This document shows, in pieces, positions 33,025 through 37,185 of a stretch of DNA of 37,185 nucleotides. The notes under the pieces were generated by a model. It had not been told where the DNA came from. It did no database searches and saw only the letters and a list, made by a program, of their open reading frames with translations. A program made the position numbers and the translations under genes. Every line of letters starts with the position of its first letter. The stretch's first letter is position 1. The DNA comes from Bacillota bacterium (GTDB taxonomy: Bacteria > Bacillota > Sulfobacillia > JAUYEG01), in NCBI GenBank assembly GCA_030691505.1, contig JAUYEG010000013.1:1-37185 (forward strand). The letters run 5' to 3'.

Positions 33025-33163
33025 TGTCAAGACATCCGCATAGGAATGCCGGCGGGGACGCCGGTACGGACGCCGACGGCTGCGGCCGCGCGGCGTCCGC
33101 ATTTCGTCCCGGATGTGCGCCCATCGTGCGAGGTTGAGCGCACGCGGCAGGAACGAAAGACAC

Positions 33164-33179
33164 CGACTAGAACTAGTCG
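33164..33179. promoter_or_regulatory. Perfect 7-2-7 palindrome upstream of oadG
   Basis: CGACTAG-AA-CTAGTCG is a perfect dyad, suited to an operator or to an RNA hairpin. It lies directly before a 12-codon reading frame and a terminator, all upstream of oadG. Region 33025-33320 holds no larger gene. Confidence 0.5.
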
Positions 33180-33181
33180 TC

Positions 33182-33220
33182 ATGTTGCGTGTTTGTCCCG
33201 TTTTGGTTGGCTGTTGTTGA
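33182..33220 (+). CDS. Possible 12-codon leader peptide
   Basis: ATG at 33182 opens a frame encoding MLRVCPVLVGCC, with TGA at 33218-33220. Five of twelve residues are Leu or Val and three are Cys. The stop directly abuts the terminator hairpin (33221-33242), the geometry expected of an attenuation leader. There is no clear Shine-Dalgarno, because the palindrome occupies that position, so translation is uncertain and the frame may be fortuitous. Confidence 0.2.
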   Translation: MLRVCPVLVGCC

Positions 33221-33242
33221 GGGGCCGTCGCGGCCCTTTTTT
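33221..33242 (+). terminator. Rho-independent terminator upstream of oadG
   Basis: GGGCCG-TCG-CGGCCC forms a 6-bp GC stem followed by six T residues, the most canonical terminator in the window. It is about 200 bases after the SHOCT-like pair and 80 bases before oadG, so it either ends the former transcript or acts as an attenuator for oadGB. Confidence 0.75.
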
Positions 33243-33320
33243 GAAGGCCGTTATGGACTGATTGACCAGTTATTTGGGCAACTTTCGGGGATACCGTTTT
33301 GGGGGAGAGAGGGAAGCGGC

Positions 33321-33809
33321 TTGCCAGACGCGTTGCTTGCCACCGCGATTGATGTCGGCGGGGACACCGGGGCCAGGCTTGGTACCGGGTTGGTGGTCAC
33401 AGTCATCGGCATGGGCGTGGTTTTCGGAGTCCTGTTGTTGCTTTATGCGCTGATGGTTCTGATCGGCAGGTTCGGGGGTCACACGGTCGCCCGCGATCAG
33501 CCTGCCGCTTTGGCGAACGGAGCGCCGCCGGACGGAGCGCAAGCAGCATCCGCCGCCGGTGCCGTCGCCGCCGAGGAGGCGCCGGTGGATGTAGTGACGG
33601 CTGGGAGGCCCTCGAGGCGCGCCCAGGTCGTCGCGGCCGTCGCCGCGGCGCTCGCGGCGGCGATGGAGTCCGGGGCAAGCGGGCCCGCGGTGCGGCATGG
33701 GCGGCAGACGCGGACGCGGCGCCCGCAGATGGACTGGGCGCGCGCCGACCGTATGGAACTGGTCACGGCCCGCGAGCGGTTGCCGCGTGTTAGGGGGGCA
33801 CGGTCTTGA
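33321..33809 (+). CDS. OadG family subunit of a sodium-pumping decarboxylase
   Basis: OadG-type gamma subunits are small single-helix membrane proteins that help assemble Na+-translocating oxaloacetate, methylmalonyl-CoA or glutaconyl-CoA decarboxylases. The 162-residue protein has one N-terminal membrane helix ([20 protein letters not shown]), an Ala/Pro/Glu-rich hydrophilic region and a basic C-terminus ([20 protein letters not shown]). The TTG at 33321 has AGAGAGGGAAG upstream. The oadB-like gene overlaps its end as TTGA, so they are coupled. No alpha (carboxyltransferase) or biotin-carrier gene is adjacent. Confidence 0.78.
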   Translation: MPDALLATAIDVGGDTGARLGTGLVVTVIGMGVVFGVLLLLYALMVLIGRFGGHTVARDQPAALANGAPPDGAQAASAAGAVAAEEAPVDVVTAGRPSRRAQVVAAVAAALAAAMESGASGPAVRHGRQTRTRRPQMDWARADRMELVTARERLPRVRGARS

Positions 33810-34918
33810 TTGAGCAGCTGCGGCTGATCCTCGACAGCTCGGGCTTCGCGGAGCTCCAGGCGGGGCAGGCCCTCATGATCGCGATCGGCTGCCTTCTGCT
33901 GTATCTGGCGATGGTACGCAAGTTCGAGCCGCTGCTATTGCTGCCGATAGGTTTCGGAGTCATCCTCGCCAACATCCCCGTGGCCGATCTGATGGAGCCC
34001 GGCGGGTTGCTCTATTTCCTCTACCAGGGCGTAAAGCTGGGTATCTACCCGCCGCTGATCTTTCTCGGCGTCGGTGCGATGACCGATTTCGGCCCGCTGA
34101 TCGCCAATCCCAAGACCTTTCTGCTCGGGGCCGCGGCGCAGCTGGGCATCTTCACCACGCTGCTGGGGGCGCTGCTGCTCGGTTTCAGCGGGCAGGAGGC
34201 CTCCTCGATCGGCATCATCGGCGGAGCGGACGGCCCGACGGCGATCTTCCTGACCTCGAAGCTCGCCCCGCACCTGCTGGGCCCGATAGCGGTCGCCGCC
34301 TATTCGTATATGGCGCTGGTACCGATCATCCAGCCGCCGATCATGCGCGCCCTGACCAGCCCGGCCGAGCGCAGGATCGTCATGGAACAGCTCAGACCGG
34401 TCAGCCACCGCGAGAGGGTGCTGTTCCCGATCATCGTCACCATCGCCTGCGGACTGATCATCCCGCAGGCCCTGGCACTGGTCGGCATGCTTATGTTCGG
34501 AAACCTGCTGCGCGAGTCCGGCGTCGTCGAGCGGCTCGCCCGCACGGCGCAAAACGAGCTAATGAACATAATCACCATTTTTCTGGCGCTCACCGTCGGC
34601 GCGACAACCAAGGCCGCGACGTTCCTGACCTGGCAGACTATCGGCATCATCGTGCTGGGGCTTATCGCCTTCGGCTTCGGCACCGCCGGCGGGGTGCTGC
34701 TCGGCAAGGTGATGTGCAAGCTCTCGGGGGGCAAGGTCAACCCGCTTATCGGCTCGGCCGGGGTCTCAGCGGTCCCCATGGCCGCCCGCGTATCGCAGGT
34801 CGTCGGCCAACGCGAGAACCCCGGCAACTTCCTGCTCATGCACGCGATGGGGCCCAACGTCGCCGGCGTCATCGGCTCGGCGGTGGCCGCGGGAGTGCTG
34901 CTCAGCCTGTTCGGCTAG
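33806..34918 (+). CDS. Sodium ion-translocating decarboxylase beta subunit (OadB/GcdB/MmdB)
   Basis: The beta subunit is the membrane decarboxylase that couples CO2 release from carboxybiotin to Na+ export. The 370-residue protein has many hydrophobic helices and the family's key segment [21 protein letters not shown], with the essential Asp, followed by [19 protein letters not shown]. The C-terminus shows [20 protein letters not shown] and the [18 protein letters not shown] motif. The TTG start has GGGGGG about 8 bases upstream and overlaps the oadG stop. The substrate-specific alpha subunit is not in this window, so the decarboxylase type cannot be decided. Confidence 0.95.
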   Translation: MIEQLRLILDSSGFAELQAGQALMIAIGCLLLYLAMVRKFEPLLLLPIGFGVILANIPVADLMEPGGLLYFLYQGVKLGIYPPLIFLGVGAMTDFGPLIANPKTFLLGAAAQLGIFTTLLGALLLGFSGQEASSIGIIGGADGPTAIFLTSKLAPHLLGPIAVAAYSYMALVPIIQPPIMRALTSPAERRIVMEQLRPVSHRERVLFPIIVTIACGLIIPQALALVGMLMFGNLLRESGVVERLARTAQNELMNIITIFLALTVGATTKAATFLTWQTIGIIVLGLIAFGFGTAGGVLLGKVMCKLSGGKVNPLIGSAGVSAVPMAARVSQVVGQRENPGNFLLMHAMGPNVAGVIGSAVAAGVLLSLFG

Positions 34919-34921
34919 CCA

Positions 34922-34945
34922 GCCCGCCGAGCCCTCCGGGCGGGC
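34922..34945 (+). terminator. Possible hairpin after oadB
   Basis: GCCCGCC (34922-34928) and GGCGGGC (34939-34945) form a perfect 7-bp stem 4 bases after the oadB stop. No T-tract follows, so it may be a weak terminator or an mRNA end-stabilising structure. A TACAAT at about 34974 may be the -10 of the next gene, but no good -35 was found. Confidence 0.35.
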
Positions 34946-35034
34946 CCGGGTGGCGGGAACAGGGATCGGGCGGCATACAATGAATTAGTGCACGGAAGCA
35001 CAATCCGGACCGCGATGGGGGTTGAGCTTCACCG

Positions 35035-36642
35035 GTGACTCTGATTTTGCTCGGCCTGTGCGGCGGTCTTGGGCTCTTCATCTACGGCATGCAGTTTCTC
35101 AGCGACGCTCTGCAACGGGCGGCGGGCCAGCGTTTCCGGCAACTGCTGGAACGGCTGACGAGCACGCTGCCTAAGGGAGTGCTCGTCGGGGCCGCCGTGA
35201 CCGCCGTGATCCAGAGCTCCAGCGCCACCACCGTGATGATCGTCGGCCTGGTCAACGCGGGATTGCTCACGTTGCGGCAGGCCTTGGGGGTCACCCTCGG
35301 CGCCAACATCGGCACGACCGTCACCGCGCAGATCGTCGCCTTCAAGCTGACGGACTTCGCCCTAGCCGCGGTGGGCATTGGTTTCGCCTTGAGCTTCTTC
35401 GGCCGCAACCGCGCCCTCAAGCGCACCGGCGAGGTGCTCTTCGGGTTAGGCCTTCTGTTCCTCGGCCTCAAGATCATGTCCCAGTACCTGGTGCCCCTGA
35501 TCCGCGAGCCCTGGGCGGCCAATCTGATCACCGCCTTCTCGGTCAACCCTCTGCTCGGCGTCCTGGTCGGGGCCGCGCTGACGGCCGTCGTCCAGAGCTC
35601 CAGCGCGACGACCGGTCTCTTTATCGCGCTCGCGGCGGAGGGCGCGCTGGACCTGTCTGCGGCGGTCCCGTTGGTTTTCGGCGCCAACATCGGTACATGC
35701 GCGACCGCGCTGCTGGCCTCGATCGGCACGTCGCTCGGCGCGAAACGGGCCGCCGCCATCCACCTGCTGATCAAGATCATCGGGGTGCTGCTGGTCCTGC
35801 CGTTTATCCGGCCGTTTGACAGCATCGTCGCCCACTTGGGCGACGACGTGCCCAGGCAGATCGCCAACGCGCACACGCTGTTCAACATACTGACCAGCGT
35901 GGTGATCCTGCCGTTCGCCGGCGCCATCATCCGGCTCGCGACCTGGCTGCTGCCTGGCGAGGTCGAGGTCTTCGAGCGCGGCCCGCGCTATATCGACCAC
36001 CGCTTCCTCGCCGCGCCGGCCATGGCCATCGCCCAGGCGCGCAGGGAAGCGCACCGGATGGGCGAGTTCGTCCGGCACAACCTCCGGGTGGTTTTCGAGG
36101 GGATACTGGCCGGCGACGCGAGCGTCAACGCGCGGATGGTCGCCAATGAACAGGTCATCAACGAGCTCGAGAGGGCGATCACCGACTACCTGGCGGCCCT
36201 GTCGGTCCAGAAGATCAGCGAGGAGCAGTCCAAGGACGTGGCCGACCTGATCCTGGCGGTCAAGGATCTGGAGAGGGTGGGGGACCACGCCGAGAACCTC
36301 GCCCGGCTCGCAGCCGAAAAGGCGGAAGGCGGGATCGCGTTCTCTCCGGAGGCTACCGCAGAACTGCAAGTGATGTACGCGCTCGTCGACAGGGCCATCG
36401 GCGGCGCCCTCCACGTGCTGGAAACCGGCCGCGAGGACCCCGAAAGCCCCGTGGCCGGACTCGAAGATCAACTGGACGTTATGGAAAAGCACCTCCGGCT
36501 GACCCACATCCGCCGGCTGACCGAGCGGGTCTGCACCCCCGCCGCGGGCATCATCTTCCTCGATGTGGCCAGCCATTTCGAGCGCATCGGCGACCACGCC
36601 GCGAGCATCGGCCGCCTGACCGACCGGCGCGGCAGCAGCTGA
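35035..36642 (+). CDS. Na/Pi cotransporter family protein with C-terminal PhoU domain
   Basis: NptA-type transporters couple phosphate movement to the sodium gradient. The 535-residue protein has two inverted repeats, each with the signature QSSSATT (about residues 61 and 184) and a GANIGT motif downstream. The last 200 or so residues are a PhoU-like helical bundle (VKDLERVGDHAENLARLA, then FLDVASHFERIGDHAASIGRL), which typically regulates phosphate uptake. The GTG start has only a distant G-run as ribosome-binding site. Its position after the sodium-pumping decarboxylase genes may reflect a shared use of the sodium gradient, but that is inference. Confidence 0.94.
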   Translation: MTLILLGLCGGLGLFIYGMQFLSDALQRAAGQRFRQLLERLTSTLPKGVLVGAAVTAVIQSSSATTVMIVGLVNAGLLTLRQALGVTLGANIGTTVTAQIVAFKLTDFALAAVGIGFALSFFGRNRALKRTGEVLFGLGLLFLGLKIMSQYLVPLIREPWAANLITAFSVNPLLGVLVGAALTAVVQSSSATTGLFIALAAEGALDLSAAVPLVFGANIGTCATALLASIGTSLGAKRAAAIHLLIKIIGVLLVLPFIRPFDSIVAHLGDDVPRQIANAHTLFNILTSVVILPFAGAIIRLATWLLPGEVEVFERGPRYIDHRFLAAPAMAIAQARREAHRMGEFVRHNLRVVFEGILAGDASVNARMVANEQVINELERAITDYLAALSVQKISEEQSKDVADLILAVKDLERVGDHAENLARLAAEKAEGGIAFSPEATAELQVMYALVDRAIGGALHVLETGREDPESPVAGLEDQLDVMEKHLRLTHIRRLTERVCTPAAGIIFLDVASHFERIGDHAASIGRLTDRRGSS

Positions 36643-37185
36643 GACCCTCCCGGTTTTCCCCCGCCGGGCGCCCCGCCCTGCCCTGCCAATACTTCCCAGC
36701 CGCCAGGCGGGCCGGATGGCGGCTTCGATCGGGCTGGTTGGTGAAAGCCGCCGGGGGCGGCCGCGCCGTCCGTGGGCCCGCATAAAAGAACCGCCGACGT
36801 CCGACGCGCGGACGCACCGCACGTGCGCGCACGGTCACACGACCGCACGGTCGTCCCGGCGGCGCGACGTGCCGGCCCAAAATGGCGCCCGCGGAGGTCC
36901 GAAACGTGCCCGCCTGCCGCGCGCCCAGCCGCGCAGGCTCCTCGCGCCGGCCCCATTGGGCTTCGAGCATCCTAGATAGGCCCTTCTAGCAGGCCGTATG
37001 CGCCAGGATGCCCCAGGCGGGGTTTTCGGACGCAAGACGGTATCAAGGCCGTGTGCCCGACTCATCTCTACCCATTCCCGGACGCCGTTCGCCTGGGCGC
37101 CGCCACGCGGGTCCGGCAGGCGGGGCTGCGCCCGGCCATTGCGCGACGCATCTGGCGCATCAGGACGCATTCCGCGTCCGGAAGC
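36643..37185. other. Gene-free region rich in dyad symmetries
   Basis: I see no convincing protein gene here; all open frames are low-information high-GC sequence. Structures present: AGCCGCCA/TGGCGGCT (36698-36724), CGTCCG-ACGCG-CGGACG (36798-36814), GCACGTGC (36819-36826), GTGCGCGCAC (36823-36832), a perfect 7-2-7 palindrome ACGACCG-CA-CGGTCGT (36839-36854), CCCC-AGGC-GGGG-TTTT (37011-37026) and GGACGC-ATTCC-GCGTCC (37163-37179). The first stem may terminate the Na/Pi gene. The others could form a structured RNA or operators for a gene beyond the edge. Confidence 0.45.

Noticed and set aside
36835-37170. A minus-strand frame near the right edge that includes NGVREWVEMSRAHGLDT
   Set aside because: It has no recognisable domain or ribosome-binding site; it might belong to a dispersed repeat, but I could not support that.
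36960-37185. Group II intron domain V or tRNA-like structure at the right edge
   Set aside because: The sequence around AGGCCGTATGCGCC recalls intron 3' ends, but the required GAAA-loop hairpin and catalytic triad are absent; no tRNA cloverleaf fits.

Overview
The window is very GC-rich, densely packed bacterial DNA. It most likely comes from an anaerobic, endospore-forming, high-GC member of the Bacillota. The evidence is an alpha/beta-type small acid-soluble spore protein gene (25296-25532, minus), a TIGR04086-type membrane protein, a PadR/HAAS pair, a YpmS-like (DUF2140) protein, a DUF3786 protein, G-rich Shine-Dalgarno sequences with frequent GTG/TTG starts, a tungsten aldehyde:ferredoxin oxidoreductase with polyferredoxin, and subunits of a sodium-pumping decarboxylase. 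I cannot name a genus. I saw no rRNA, tRNA, CRISPR array or intact insertion sequence.

Layout. (1) 1-1924, minus: a frame-disrupted GHMP sugar kinase cut by the left edge, preceded by corA. (2) 1925-7733: a possible decayed gene, an M42 aminopeptidase with its own leader hairpin and terminator, a DUF72 protein, a large M28-type peptidase on the minus strand, and a Nif3-like protein. (3) 7730-11918, plus: an MFS transporter, a small two-helix membrane protein, a ZIP metal transporter and a ThDP-dependent acetolactate-synthase-like enzyme. (4) 11940-16398: cell-envelope genes (Ig-like/propeller lipoprotein, L,D-transpeptidase, YpmS-like protein) with a DUF3786 gene. (5) 16388-22997, plus: an exonuclease-DinG helicase fusion, SurE, a histone-deacetylase-like hydrolase, a TIGR04086 protein and a LysM/polysaccharide-deacetylase protein. 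(6) 22981-25532, minus: a membrane-anchored hypothetical protein, a HAAS-type membrane protein, PadR with a near-ideal operator, and a spore SASP.

(7) 25882-31909, plus, is the most interesting part. Seven tightly coupled genes encode a four-subunit amino-acid/amine dehydrogenase complex (small [2Fe-2S] protein, NAD(P)/FAD oxidoreductase, a fusion of a ferredoxin domain with a BFD-like [2Fe-2S] domain, and a DAO-family FAD oxidase). They are followed directly by a four-cluster ferredoxin, a tungsten aldehyde:ferredoxin oxidoreductase and a MoaD/ThiS-like protein. I infer a linked route in which an amine or amino acid is oxidised, the aldehyde released is oxidised further, and both steps feed a shared ferredoxin pool.

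(8) 32037-36642, plus: a promoter and two tandem paralogous SHOCT-like genes, a palindrome/short-ORF/terminator leader, oadG and oadB without the carboxyltransferase or biotin subunits, and a Na/Pi cotransporter with a PhoU tail. The last 540 bases hold no convincing gene but are rich in dyad symmetries.

Translational coupling is a running theme. Stop-start overlaps of the form NTGA occur with all four bases in the first position, including two apparent CTG starts.
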